A stretch of DNA of 64,000 nucleotides from Massilia sp. Root133. GTDB lineage: Bacteria > Pseudomonadota > Gammaproteobacteria > Burkholderiales > Burkholderiaceae_D. Position numbers and translations under genes: made by a program. The stretch is from contig NZ_LMEW01000036.1 in assembly GCF_001426525.1 (NCBI RefSeq), forward strand, positions 195,947-259,946, in the 5' to 3' direction. Within the stretch, counting starts at the first letter, position 1, and every line of letters begins with the position of its first letter. Of the stretch, positions 41,528 to 53,144 are shown in pieces. The notes beneath the pieces are model-generated. The model ran no database searches and was not told the DNA's origin. It worked only from the letters and a program-made list of their open reading frames with translations.

Positions 41528-42795
41528 GCGGCCTCCCGGTTCCTGGCGGTGCCATCCGTCGGCAGCAGCAGTTCCGTGAATGCGGCCAGCTGGTCGTCCG
41601 GCGCGTCCTCGCCGAAGCGCTGTTGCCACAGGCGGCGGAAGATGTCGTCCGGCTGCAGCTGGGCGAGCTGGTCGAGGCTCAGCGCGGGTTCCACGCCGGC
41701 CGTCGTGACCACGCGGCGCGTCGGTTCGATCTTCGCCAGGCGCACGGGCTTGCCTTCCAGTGCCGCCTCGACCTGTGCGCGCAGGCCCGGCTCGGGCGCG
41801 TCGAGCAGCACGCGCACTTCCAGGTAGGGCCAGACGTCGCGCGGCAGGTCGGGCAGGTCGAGGGCGCCCAGTTCCGCGATCGCCTGCTTGACGGGCGCCG
41901 GGCTGGCCGGCACGCGCAGCAGTTCGACCGCGCGCGGCACGTGCAGCGGTTCGATGGCGGCGGCGCGCATGCCGTCCAGGTCGATGCGCAGCACCTGGTG
42001 CTTGTAGCCGACCTCGGCGAACGACAGGGGGAGGGGGCTGCCGGAATAGCGCAGGTGCTCCTGCTGGCCGACCCGCTGGGCCAGGTGCAGGTGGCCCAGC
42101 GCGGCATACGCGACGTCCGGGCCGAACATCGACGCGGGCAGGGCCTCGGTGCCGCCGATGACGATGCGGCGTTCCGAGTCCGGCGACGCATCCCCGCCGA
42201 CCATGTGGCAGTGGCCCATCGCGAGGATCGCCTGGCCCTCGGCGGCCCGGGCGCGGGCCAGGTCGTACGCCTGCTGGTAGAGCAGGCGGATGCCGGCCAG
42301 GTAGGCGTCGAACGCATCGTCGCCCGCTGCCTGCGACGCGACGCGCGGCACGTCACCCGGCCGCAGGAACGGGATCGCGACGCACCAGGCTTTCACCGCA
42401 CCGTCCTTGCCGGTCAGCGGGACGATGAAGCGCTCCAGGTCGACGCTGCCTTCGGCGTCGCGCATGACGTGGCCCACGACGCGCGTGCCGTGCGCTTCCA
42501 GCAGCGGCCCCGGCGCCTCCAGCCGGCCCGGCGAGTCGTGGTTGCCGGCGATGATGACGATGTCCAGCCGCGGCGCGCGTGCCCGCGCCTGCTGCAGGAA
42601 GCGGTACAGCTGGCGCTGCGCTACGGCGGACGGGTTCGAGGTGTCGAACACGTCGCCCGCGATCAAGAGGGCGTCCGCTTCCTCGGCGACGATCGTGTCG
42701 AGCAGCCAGTCGAGGAAGCACTGGTGTTCGTAGGTCCGGTCGAAATTGTGCAGGGTCTGGCCGAGGTGCCAGTCCGATGTGTGCAGCAGCCGCAT
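41524..42795 (-). CDS. sbcD: DNA repair exonuclease subunit SbcD
   Basis: 423-residue Mre11-type nuclease. Metallophosphoesterase motifs HTSDWHLG, LIAGDVFDTSNP, IIAGNHDSPGRL, MGHCHMVGG and LGHLHLAQ are all present. The start MRLLHTSDWHLG is at 42795. Translationally coupled to sbcC. A DNA-binding winged-helix gene (YcaQ type), also a repair enzyme, is divergent from it at 137 bp. Confidence 0.96.
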   Translation of the reverse strand: MRLLHTSDWHLGQTLHNFDRTYEHQCFLDWLLDTIVAEEADALLIAGDVFDTSNPSAVAQRQLYRFLQQARARAPRLDIVIIAGNHDSPGRLEAPGPLLEAHGTRVVGHVMRDAEGSVDLERFIVPLTGKDGAVKAWCVAIPFLRPGDVPRVASQAAGDDAFDAYLAGIRLLYQQAYDLARARAAEGQAILAMGHCHMVGGDASPDSERRIVIGGTEALPASMFGPDVAYAALGHLHLAQRVGQQEHLRYSGSPLPLSFAEVGYKHQVLRIDLDGMRAAAIEPLHVPRAVELLRVPASPAPVKQAIAELGALDLPDLPRDVWPYLEVRVLLDAPEPGLRAQVEAALEGKPVRLAKIEPTRRVVTTAGVEPALSLDQLAQLQPDDIFRRLWQQRFGEDAPDDQLAAFTELLLPTDGTARNREAA

Positions 42796-42931
42796 GGTCG
42801 TTAAGAAATCCGCAACAGTGGTTGAACCTGGGCGCCAACTATATCGCATGGAACGAGATACTGTAAAAAAAACCAGTACTTTTTCGCGGCGACCTGTACA
42901 AATGTTGATGAGATGTCACTAGAATGCCGGG

Positions 42932-44167
42932 ATGACTGAACCAATTCTGACTCCTGCTGTCGCTCGAAACCTGCACCTTGCGGCCCAGGGCATGCTGCAG
43001 GCGAAACGCGCCCGTGCCACCAAAGCCGATGTCCTGGCCGCGATTCGCCGCATGGGCGTGTTGCAGATCGACACCATCAGCGTCGTCGCGCGCAGCCCGT
43101 ATCTCGTGCTGTGGAGCCGCGTGGGCGACTACGACCCGGACTGGCTCGACCAGTTGCTGGCCGAGGGCCGGCTGTTCGAGTACTGGGCCCACGAGGCGTG
43201 CTTCATCCCGATCGAGGATTACGGCCTGTACCGGCACCGGATGGTCGATCCCGGCTCGCTCGGCTGGAAATACGCGGGGACGTGGCTGGCGTCGCACCGG
43301 GAGGAGGTCGAGCGCGTGCTGGCGCATGTCCGGGCCAACGGGCCGGCCCGCTCGGCCGACTTCGAGCGCTCGGACGGCAAGGCCGGCGGCTGGTGGGCAT
43401 GGAAGCCGGAAAAGCGCGCGCTGGAAGTCCTGTTCACGACCGGGCGGCTGATGATCGCGCGCCGCCAGCAATTCCAGCGCGTGTATGACCTGGCCGAGCG
43501 CGTGCTGCCCGGCTGGGACGATGCGCGCATGCCGTCGATCGACGCGACGCGGCGGCGGTTCGTGCTGGACGCCGTGCGCGCGCTGGGCGTGGCGAAGGCG
43601 GCCTGGATTCCGGACTATCACCGCACGAAGCCGCCGCACCTCGATCCGGCGCGGCTGGCCGACGAGGGCCTGTTGCTGCGCGCCAGCGTCGAGGGCTGGA
43701 AGGAGCCCGTGTACGTCCACCCCGACCATGCGGCGCTGCTCGGGCAGGCCGCCGATGGGGGGCTGCAGGCGACGCTCACCAGCGTGCTGTCGCCGTTCGA
43801 CCCCATCGTCTGGGACCGCCGCCGCGCCCTCGACCTGTTCGGTTTCGACTACCGGCTGGAGTGCTACACGCCGGCCGAGAAACGGCGCTACGGCTATTTC
43901 ACGCTCCCCTTGCTGCGGCGCGGGGCGCTCGTCGGCCGGGTGGATGCCAAGGCGCACCGCAAGACCGGCGTGTTCGAGCTGAAATCCCTCGTGCTGGAGC
44001 CCGGGGTACGTATCAGCGACCGGTTCGTGCGCGACCTGGCCGCGGCGTTCACCCGCTGCGCGCGCTGGCACGGCTGCCCGCAGGTCGTGCTGGCGCACGC
44101 CGAGCCGGCCGGGCTCGCCGCGCCGCTGGCCGCCGCGCTGGGCCAGACCCTGGCGGCCGCGGCCTGA
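42932..44167 (+). CDS. ycaQ: YcaQ-type DNA glycosylase (winged helix)
   Basis: 411-residue member of the family that unhooks interstrand DNA cross-links. Winged-helix features and the N-terminal IRRMGVLQIDTISVVARSPYLVLWSR are diagnostic; QID matches the Q-hydrophobic-D catalytic motif reported for the YcaQ-like subfamily, as I recall it. FDPIVWDRRRALDLFGFDYRLECY and GYFTLPLLRRGALVGRVDAKAHR follow. Divergent from sbcDC, so this is a small repair locus. Confidence 0.88.
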   Translation: MTEPILTPAVARNLHLAAQGMLQAKRARATKADVLAAIRRMGVLQIDTISVVARSPYLVLWSRVGDYDPDWLDQLLAEGRLFEYWAHEACFIPIEDYGLYRHRMVDPGSLGWKYAGTWLASHREEVERVLAHVRANGPARSADFERSDGKAGGWWAWKPEKRALEVLFTTGRLMIARRQQFQRVYDLAERVLPGWDDARMPSIDATRRRFVLDAVRALGVAKAAWIPDYHRTKPPHLDPARLADEGLLLRASVEGWKEPVYVHPDHAALLGQAADGGLQATLTSVLSPFDPIVWDRRRALDLFGFDYRLECYTPAEKRRYGYFTLPLLRRGALVGRVDAKAHRKTGVFELKSLVLEPGVRISDRFVRDLAAAFTRCARWHGCPQVVLAHAEPAGLAAPLAAALGQTLAAAA

Positions 44168-44177
44168 TGCCGGGTAG

Positions 44178-44199
44178 CCGTTTGTGATAGATCAAACGG
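44178..44199 (+). promoter_or_regulatory. Crp/Fnr-family-like palindrome
   Basis: CCGTTTG (44178-44184) and CAAACGG (44193-44199) flank the core TGATAGAT, so the centre reads TTGTGATAGATCAA, close to the FNR/DNR consensus TTGATNNNNATCAA (8 of 10 defined bases). It lies 200 bp ahead of the hemerythrin-like gene and just after ycaQ. Confidence 0.4.
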
Positions 44200-44399
44200 G
44201 TGCCAGCCCCGCCTCCTTACACTAGACCTTCCTTCAGGCCGAAACCAACCAGAGGACGCCTCGCGATCCGAGACTCGCGATTCGAGAGCGCCCCGGGCCT
44301 GTCAACAACGCTCCCACGGACCTTGCATAGCGCCGCGCATGCCATGCGGCCGGGGAGCGGATTTGTCGAACTCACTCGTGAGAAAAAGGTGGAGACCGA

Positions 44400-44996
44400 A
44401 TGCTGACATCGACTTATACCCTCGTCGCCCTGTCCGTCGAACAGACGACGGTGCGCGCGGCCCTGCAGTCGCTCCTCGACGAGCTGCGCGCTCTGCCGGG
44501 CGACTTCAGCACCCTGGCCGCCGGCCGGGCCGCACAATTGTGTACTGCACTGCGCCAGGCGTACGACAACTGTCACTGGCGCAAGCTCGACAAGTTCCTC
44601 GTGCCGGCCCTGCGCCGCAGCACCGCGGCGGCCGACAGGTTGCTGGAGGAGCTCGAACGGCTCAGCGGCCAGGCGGCCAGCGCGATGGCCACGGCCGAGG
44701 CCTGCGTCGGCGCGGCGGACCGTCCGGTGCCGCGCGACGTGTTCTGCGGCGCCGTCGAGAGCTGCGTCGCGGCCCTGCGCTGCCGGCTGGAGCGCGAGGA
44801 ACACGAGTTGTTCCCGCTGGCGCGTGCGGCGGTCGGCGGCGACGCGTGGTTCGCGATCGCGAACCAGATGCTCGCGCACGACGCCTACGCGCAGGAGCAC
44901 CGCGCCGGTCCGCGCCGCCTGCGTCACGAACTGGTCGGGCATGCCGGCCACGATGTGCATGCGCGACGGCAGGCGACGTTGACCGCGGCCCACTGA
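44400..44996 (+). CDS. Hemerythrin-like four-helix protein
   Basis: 198 residues, almost wholly helical, with strong AGGTGGAG ribosome site. The segment RCRLEREEHELFPLARAAVGGDAWFAIANQMLAHD matches the third and fourth helices of HHE hemerythrin domains (HxxxEExxLFPL), and H59 in DNCHWRKLDKFLVPAL could be the helix-two ligand. Some of the usual iron-binding histidines are not evident, so binding of a di-iron centre is uncertain. The region upstream (44168-44399) has a Crp/Fnr-like palindrome, consistent with oxygen or nitric oxide control. Confidence 0.55.
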   Translation: MLTSTYTLVALSVEQTTVRAALQSLLDELRALPGDFSTLAAGRAAQLCTALRQAYDNCHWRKLDKFLVPALRRSTAAADRLLEELERLSGQAASAMATAEACVGAADRPVPRDVFCGAVESCVAALRCRLEREEHELFPLARAAVGGDAWFAIANQMLAHDAYAQEHRAGPRRLRHELVGHAGHDVHARRQATLTAAH

Positions 44997-45112
44997 CAGC
45001 ATCGACATTGTCAGTGGGAAATGATGAACGATTGCTCGCACGCGCCAGGCTGGTGTCACGAGGCCATCAGGGTTCTTTGCTATGATGGCGATTTTGGAAG
45101 TGCGATTTCATC

Positions 45113-47758
45113 ATGTTCGAGTTCCTATTCAAGCGGCCGGGCGACAAGCCCGGCGACAAGCCGGCCGGGCAGGGAGGACAGGCGGGGGCGCAAGCGGAAC
45201 CGTCCGCGTCCGCCGCCACGCATTCGTCCAACCATCAACGCACGGCCCAGGCTGAAAAGCTGGGCCGGATCGGGGATGATGAAGCCGCCGCGGTGGAATT
45301 CATCCTCCAGTGCGAATTTTCCGAACTGCGGCTCGCCGCCGCCGAGTTCGTCCACAGCCCGGCGCTGATCGAACGTGTGCACACCGCGATGCGCAATACC
45401 GATCGCCGCGTCGCCAAACTGATGCAGTCGCGCCTCGACGCGCACCGTCACCGCGAAGCGGAGCACCGGCGCGCACAGGCCGCCGTCGAGCAGGCCGAAT
45501 CCCTCCTCAAGGATGCATTGCTGACCCCGAACCACGTGGCCGAGCTGGACCGCAAATGGTCCGTGATCTCCGCCCCCGAACTCGATGCCGCGTTCCAGAC
45601 CGTGCGCGCCGCACTGGCCCAGCGCCTCGAAGCGCAGGTGGCCCTGCAGCGCGCCATGATCGACCGCGTGGCCGCCTTGCGCCAGCTGGGCGGCGCCGGG
45701 CTGTCGGCAGCGGAACTGGGGCAGCGCCTGGATGTGCTGGCACAGGAACAGGACGAGGCCCTGCGTTCGCCCGAACACCCGTCGCTGCCGCGCGCCCTCG
45801 TCGCCGAATTCGCGGCCGGGATGGAGAAGCTGCGCGCCGGCTTGCAGGTGCAGGAAGCCGGCCAGGCCGCGCTCGCCGCGCGCGCCGCATTCATCGACGC
45901 CCAGCAGGCGAAACCGGTTGCCGAGCTGAATGCGGAGACGCTGCGGCGCGAATGGAAAGCGCTGCCGCATCTGCCCCAGGACGAGCAGGCCGCCGAACTG
46001 CAGCGCCGCTTCGACGCCCTGCTGGCCACGGTGCCGCAGCCCGAGCCGCGCAAGCCGAAGGAGCCGCGCGAGCCCAGGCTGGCGCATGAAGGCGGCGCAA
46101 AGGCGCCCGCCAAGGAGGGCGCGAAGGACAACAAGCCGCGCGGTGCGGACCAGCATTTCATCGACACGATGGATGCAATGGAAGCCGCCCTGCAACAGGG
46201 CTCGCTGGGCGCCGCCGCCGACCACGACAAGGCGCTGAAGGACGCGCGCGAAAAGGGCATGCGCCTCACGCCCGCGCAATCCGACCGCCTGGCCCACCTG
46301 CGGGCCGAGCTCAAGCGCCTGTCCGACTGGGCGCGCTGGGGCGGGAACGTGTCGCGCGAGGAACTCATCAAGACAGTCGAGGCCTTGCCCACGCAAAACC
46401 TGGCGATGAGCGAGCTGGCCAAGAAGGTCGGCAGCATGCGCGACCGCTGGAAAGCGCTCGACAGCCTGTCCGGCGCCGCGCCGAAGAGCCTGTGGGAGCG
46501 GTTCGACGCCGCCTGCACGGCCGCCTATGCGCCGGCCGCGGCCCACTTCCGCCACCTGGCCGACGAACGCCATGCGAACGCGGCACGCGGCCAGGAGCTC
46601 GTCGAGGAAGCGCAAGCCGAGATCGCGCGCCTGCGCGAGGGCAGCGTCGAGTGGAAGCACGTGGCGGGCACGGTGCAGCGGCTGCGTCTCGCGTGGAGCC
46701 ACCTGGGCGCCATCGACCGCAAGGAAAAGAAGCGCCTGGACGCCTTGTTTGCCGATGCGCTGAACGTGCTGCAGGGGCCGCTCGAAGAGCAGCGCAAGGC
46801 CGAGATGGCCGAGCGTGAAGCCATCATCGAGGAAGCGGCCGCCATCGACCCGCACGACCGCCATGCGATCGACACGATGCGCGCCCTGCAGCAGCGCTGG
46901 CAGGACCATGCACGCTCGCTGCCGCTCGAACGCAAGAGCGAGCAGGCGCTGTGGCAGCGCTTCCGCGCCGTGTGCGACGATGTGTTCCAGCGCCGCAAGG
47001 AAACGATGCACGAGGCCGACATCGAGCGCCGCGCCCACGAGGCCGCCAAGGAAGCCATCAGCGCGCGCCTGGAAGCGGCGGCGGACAGCGTCACGCCGGC
47101 CACGGTCGGCAAGGTGCTGCGTGAGGCGCAGGCGGAATGGCAGGCGATCGGCCCGGTGCCGCGCGCGCATGAAGCCCGCGTGGAAAAACGTTATCACGCG
47201 GCCGTGACGCTCGTGCAGCAGCATGCGGACCAGGCTCGCCGCGCCGCCGGCGTCGCCCAGGCGGGCATGTTGCGCGACAAGCTGAGGCTCGTGCAGGAAC
47301 TGGAGCAGGCCGTCGCCGCGGACAATGCCGGCGCCACCGATTGGGAGGCGCGCTGGTCCGGCTTGCCGTCCCTGGACGCCGACATGGAACGCACGTTGCG
47401 CACCCGTTTCGACGCCGCGCTGGCCGCGCTGCGCGGGAGCGCGGAACAGAAGGCCGCGTATGGCCGCACGCTGGAAGCGAACCGCGGCAAGCTGCTGCAC
47501 GAGCTGCTGCGCCTGGAAATCGGCGCCGGCATCGACAGCGGCCCGGAATTCGCGCGCGAGCGCTTGAAGCTGCAGGTCGAGGTATTGCAGTCGTCGTTGA
47601 AATCAGGACAAGGCGCAGGACAGGGCAGCGGCCGCGGCGCCCAGGGCGGCGCGACGGCGCAACTGCGCGACCTGTGCGCGTTGGCGGCGCTCGTCGATGC
47701 GCGTACGGCGTCCCGGATCGAGCAGCTCGCGCTGCGTGTGGCCAAGGAGGGCAAGTGA
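45113..47758 (+). CDS. DUF349 repeat protein
   Basis: 881 residues, highly charged and helical, rich in A, R, E and Q, with several DUF349 units (for example WKALDSLSGAAPKSLWERFDAACTAAY and WQDHARSLPLERKSEQALWQRFRAVCDDVFQRR). No signal peptide or membrane helix. The Gly/Lys-rich start GDKPGDKPAGQGGQAG is low complexity. Function unknown across proteobacteria. The stop overlaps the GTG of moaE (GTGA). Confidence 0.85.
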   Translation: MFEFLFKRPGDKPGDKPAGQGGQAGAQAEPSASAATHSSNHQRTAQAEKLGRIGDDEAAAVEFILQCEFSELRLAAAEFVHSPALIERVHTAMRNTDRRVAKLMQSRLDAHRHREAEHRRAQAAVEQAESLLKDALLTPNHVAELDRKWSVISAPELDAAFQTVRAALAQRLEAQVALQRAMIDRVAALRQLGGAGLSAAELGQRLDVLAQEQDEALRSPEHPSLPRALVAEFAAGMEKLRAGLQVQEAGQAALAARAAFIDAQQAKPVAELNAETLRREWKALPHLPQDEQAAELQRRFDALLATVPQPEPRKPKEPREPRLAHEGGAKAPAKEGAKDNKPRGADQHFIDTMDAMEAALQQGSLGAAADHDKALKDAREKGMRLTPAQSDRLAHLRAELKRLSDWARWGGNVSREELIKTVEALPTQNLAMSELAKKVGSMRDRWKALDSLSGAAPKSLWERFDAACTAAYAPAAAHFRHLADERHANAARGQELVEEAQAEIARLREGSVEWKHVAGTVQRLRLAWSHLGAIDRKEKKRLDALFADALNVLQGPLEEQRKAEMAEREAIIEEAAAIDPHDRHAIDTMRALQQRWQDHARSLPLERKSEQALWQRFRAVCDDVFQRRKETMHEADIERRAHEAAKEAISARLEAAADSVTPATVGKVLREAQAEWQAIGPVPRAHEARVEKRYHAAVTLVQQHADQARRAAGVAQAGMLRDKLRLVQELEQAVAADNAGATDWEARWSGLPSLDADMERTLRTRFDAALAALRGSAEQKAAYGRTLEANRGKLLHELLRLEIGAGIDSGPEFARERLKLQVEVLQSSLKSGQGAGQGSGRGAQGGATAQLRDLCALAALVDARTASRIEQLALRVAKEGK

Positions 47759-48225
47759 AGAAGGATGTGACGGAGGTCCGGGTCGAGGCCGCGGATTTCG
47801 ACGTGAGCGTGGAAATCGCGCGCCTGCGCGCGGGTGATGCGCGCGTGGGGGCCGTCGTCAGTTTCGTCGGCACGGTGCGCGACATGAACGACGGCGACAA
47901 TGTGGCCGAACTCGAGCTGGAACATTATCCGGGCATGACGGAGCGTGCGCTGCATGACATCGTGGAGCAGGCGCGGGCGCGCTGGCCGCTGTATGGCGTC
48001 CTCGTGATCCACCGCATCGGGCCGATGCGGCCGCTGGACCAGATCGTCCTCGTCGCCTGCACGTCCGCGCACCGCGGCGAAGCGTTCGCCGCGTGCGAAT
48101 TCATCATGGACTACCTCAAGACCGAGGCCCCGTTCTGGAAGAAGGAGCAGACGCCGAACGGTGCGCGCTGGGTCGATGCGCGCGTGACGGACGACATGGC
48201 CCGGGCCAAGTGGGCCAGCCGCTGA
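47755..48225 (+). CDS. moaE: Molybdopterin synthase catalytic subunit MoaE
   Basis: 156 residues. Converts precursor Z to molybdopterin with MoaD sulfur. GAVVSFVGTVRDMNDGDNVAELELEHYPGMTE, VLVIHRIGPMRPLDQIVLVACTSAHRGEAFAACEFIMDYLKTEAPFWKKE are typical; the lysine in FWKKE is the active-site one. GTG start at 47755 behind GGAGG; it overlaps the upstream stop by 3 bp. moaD and moaA are not in the window. Confidence 0.95.
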   Translation: MKKDVTEVRVEAADFDVSVEIARLRAGDARVGAVVSFVGTVRDMNDGDNVAELELEHYPGMTERALHDIVEQARARWPLYGVLVIHRIGPMRPLDQIVLVACTSAHRGEAFAACEFIMDYLKTEAPFWKKEQTPNGARWVDARVTDDMARAKWASR

Positions 48226-48593
48226 GCTGGATCGCGGTCGCCGTCGGCGCGGCCTTCGGGGCGTGGCTGCGCTGGGGGCTGACCATCTTCCTCGGCCAGC
48301 TGCATGCCCACATCCAGCTGGGGACGCTCGTCGCCAATCTCGTCGGCGGGTATCTGATCGGGCTGGCGCTGGGCTTCTTCGACGCCATGCCGGCCCTGTC
48401 CCCGGCGTGGCGTTTGTTCGTCATCACGGGCTTCCTCGGGGGACTGACCACGTTTTCCAGCTTTTCCGCCGAAGCCATGGTGCTGCTCCAGCGGGGCCAT
48501 TACGGCTGGGCGCTGGCCCATTCGGCGGTGCACCTGCTGGGGTCGATCGGCTGCTGCGTCGCAGGATATGCGACCTGGCGTGCCATCGCGTGA
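48210..48593 (+). CDS. crcB: Fluoride ion channel CrcB (Fluc)
   Basis: 127 residues with four membrane helices. GAWLRWGL at the start, GTLVANLVGGYLIGLALG and TGFLGGLTTFSSFSAE carry the polar track and sodium-site residues of Fluc channels. The start is taken as GTG 48210 (MGQPLSWIAV), overlapping moaE by 16 bp; no ribosome site is evident, so translation may be coupled. No fluoride riboswitch was seen upstream. A possible fluoride-type CLC antiporter is 500 bp away. Confidence 0.92.
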   Translation: MGQPLSWIAVAVGAAFGAWLRWGLTIFLGQLHAHIQLGTLVANLVGGYLIGLALGFFDAMPALSPAWRLFVITGFLGGLTTFSSFSAEAMVLLQRGHYGWALAHSAVHLLGSIGCCVAGYATWRAIA

Positions 48594-48675
48594 TACCTGC
48601 GCGTCGTTCGCTTGCGCGCAATGCGTGAGAACTGCAATCTGGCAATGTCTTAATTTTCACTGACCGGAGAACAGC

Positions 48676-49101
48676 ATGACCAAGCAATCATTTGCACGCC
48701 CGAGCCCGGCCTTCGTCGGCGCATCCTGGGGCGCCATGATCGTCGGCATCCTTGCCTACCTCATCGGTTTATGGAATGCCCAGATGCAGCTCAATGAAAA
48801 GGGCTATTACCTGACGATCCTGCTGTACGGCTGCTTTGCCGCCGTGTCGCTGCAAAAGACGGTGCGCGACCGGGCCGAGGGCTTGCCGGTGACGGGCATG
48901 TACGTCGGCTTGTGCTGGACCTCGCTGATGGCCGCCGTCGTGCTGCTGACGGTCGGCCTGTGGAATGCGACCTTGATGCTCAGCGAAAAAGGGTTTTATG
49001 CCATGTCGTTCGTGCTGACCCTGTTCGCGATCATCGCCGTGCAAAAGAACGTGCGCGACCTGGCTGCGGCGGGCGACGTGCCCGAAGCGCAGCAGGCTTG
49101 A
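48676..49101 (+). CDS. yiaA: YiaA/YiaB-family inner membrane protein
   Basis: 141 residues, four membrane helices arranged as two repeats: WGAMIVGILAYLIGLWNAQMQLNEKGYYLTILLYGCFAAVSLQKTVRDR and, about 70 residues later, WTSLMAAVVLLTVGLWNATLMLSEKGFYAMSFVLTLFAIIAVQKNVRD. This duplicated LWNAxxxLxEKGxY pattern defines the YiaAB domain. Function unknown. CGGAG precedes the ATG. Convergent with the CLC gene, 4 bp apart. Confidence 0.85.
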   Translation: MTKQSFARPSPAFVGASWGAMIVGILAYLIGLWNAQMQLNEKGYYLTILLYGCFAAVSLQKTVRDRAEGLPVTGMYVGLCWTSLMAAVVLLTVGLWNATLMLSEKGFYAMSFVLTLFAIIAVQKNVRDLAAAGDVPEAQQA

Positions 49102-49105
49102 TGCA

Positions 49106-50359
49106 TCACGACTTGCCGGGCTTGGCGTGGCCGATGCGCTGGGCCCGGTAAATCCCCGTGTGGCCGGAAAACAGATAGGCCAGTACGCACCCGACGGCCG
49201 CATACACCCCCACCTCCGCGCCGAACAATTCGATGGCCATCAGGGTCGACGCGATCGGCGTGTTGGCCGCGCCGGCGAACACGGCCACGAACCCAACGCC
49301 CGCCAGCAGGGAAAAGGGCAGGTGCAGCAGCGGCGCCAGCGCATTGCCGAGCGTGGCGCCGATGTAGAACAGCGGTGTCACTTCGCCGCCCTTGAAGCCG
49401 CTGCCGAGCGACGCGACCGTGAACACCAGCTTGCCGGCGAAGTCCCACGGCGCCAGCGGCTCGGTGAATGCGGCCTGGATGGTCGGGATGCCGAGGCCGA
49501 TGTAGCGGTCCGCGCCGAACGCCAGCACGACGGCGGCGACGACGCTGCCGCCCAGCAGCGGCCGCAGCGGACCGTAAGGCACGCGCCGCTTCATCCAGCC
49601 CGACAGCGCGTGCGTGCAATCCGCGAACAGTTTTCCTGCGAGGCCGAACAGCGCCCCCGCGATGGCGACGGCCGCCAGCGGCCAGAGGCCCAGTGCCGGT
49701 ACGGACGCGATGGCGTAATGCGTGTGGTGAATGCCCAGCGCATGACTCCACAGCAGGCAGACCTGGTCGCCGGCGATGGCGGCCGCCAGGCAGGCGAGCA
49801 GGGCGTCGTAGCGCAGGCGGCCGATCGCGAGCACTTCCAGGCCGAAGATCGCTCCCGCCAGCGGCGTGCCGAACACGGAGGCGAAGCCCGCGCTGATGCC
49901 GGCCATCAAGACGATCCTCCGGTCTTCCATCTTGAGCTTGAACACGTGCGTGAGCTGGTCGGCGAGCGCGCCGCCCATCTGCACGGCCGTGCCCTCGCGC
50001 CCGACCGAGGCGCCGAACAAATGCGAGATCACGGTGCCGCCCAGCACGAGCGGCGCCATGCGCAGCGGGATGACGTTCTTCGGGTCGTGGATTTCGTCGA
50101 TCAGCAGGTTGTTGCCCGCCTCGACCGACCTGCCGAAACGCAGGTACAGCCAGCCGACGGCGAAGCCGGCCAGCGGCAGCAGCGCGATCAGCCAGCGGTG
50201 GGCGTTGCGCGTCCCGGTCGCCAGTTCGAGCGCGAACAGGAAGAAGGCGGAGGCGGACCCGGACAGCAGCCCGACGGCGAGGGCGAGCAGCAGCCATTTC
50301 CCCATATAGGGCAGCAGGCGGCGTTGCTCGGACAAGAATGAATGTTCCATGACGGACAT
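49106..50359 (-). CDS. CLC antiporter, possibly fluoride (CLC-F) type
   Basis: 417-residue membrane protein of the CLC family. GASVGREGTAVQMGG stands for the usual GREGP, GNNLLIDEI for the chloride-coordinating GSGIP, and GSGFKGGEVTPLFYIGATLG for GGxFxP. The loss of the GSGIP serine motif and the GREGT form are what I recall of the fluoride/proton antiporters (CLC-F); the glutamate of GREGT is the gating residue. Genomic closeness to crcB supports fluoride export, though chloride transport is not excluded. No regulatory CBS domains. Confidence 0.8.
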   Translation of the reverse strand: MSVMEHSFLSEQRRLLPYMGKWLLLALAVGLLSGSASAFFLFALELATGTRNAHRWLIALLPLAGFAVGWLYLRFGRSVEAGNNLLIDEIHDPKNVIPLRMAPLVLGGTVISHLFGASVGREGTAVQMGGALADQLTHVFKLKMEDRRIVLMAGISAGFASVFGTPLAGAIFGLEVLAIGRLRYDALLACLAAAIAGDQVCLLWSHALGIHHTHYAIASVPALGLWPLAAVAIAGALFGLAGKLFADCTHALSGWMKRRVPYGPLRPLLGGSVVAAVVLAFGADRYIGLGIPTIQAAFTEPLAPWDFAGKLVFTVASLGSGFKGGEVTPLFYIGATLGNALAPLLHLPFSLLAGVGFVAVFAGAANTPIASTLMAIELFGAEVGVYAAVGCVLAYLFSGHTGIYRAQRIGHAKPGKS

Positions 50360-50402
50360 TTTATCTCAGCACGATTTAATGCCTGCCGTCGCGCGTCCAC
50401 AT

Positions 50403-50430
50403 CTTGAAAAGTCGCTATGGCATCCCTAAC
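50403..50430 (+). promoter_or_regulatory. Sigma-32-like heat-shock promoter of clpB
   Basis: CTTGAAA (50403-50409), 14 bp, CCCTAAC (50424-50430). The consensus is CTTGAAA-N11-16-CCCCATNT: perfect -35, partial -10. It lies 47 bp ahead of the clpB start. Confidence 0.5.
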
Positions 50431-50476
50431 TTCATGTCAATCCGAAATCCCACCCAAACACACTAGGGGCAAGAAT

Positions 50477-53089
<2,613 letters not shown>

Positions 53090-53107
53090 TCTGTTCGTGG
53101 CTATGGA

Positions 53108-53144
53108 AACGCCCTGTCGGCCGGCGCCGGCAGGGCGTTTTTTT
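53108..53144 (+). terminator. Intrinsic terminator after clpB
   Basis: AACGCCCTG (53108-53116) pairs with CAGGGCGTT (53131-53139), with GC-rich loop GGCCGGCGCCGG, followed by seven T. Its end touches the stop codon of the convergent PEP-CTERM gene. Confidence 0.9.

Noticed and set aside
38966..41827. 953-codon plus-strand frame over sbcC
   Set aside because: Antisense shadow of the sbcC coiled-coil region; low-complexity composition.
48190..48260. Fluoride riboswitch ahead of crcB or the CLC gene
   Set aside because: No GGNGAU...CUGAUGCC-type pattern is visible upstream of either gene; crcB even overlaps moaE.
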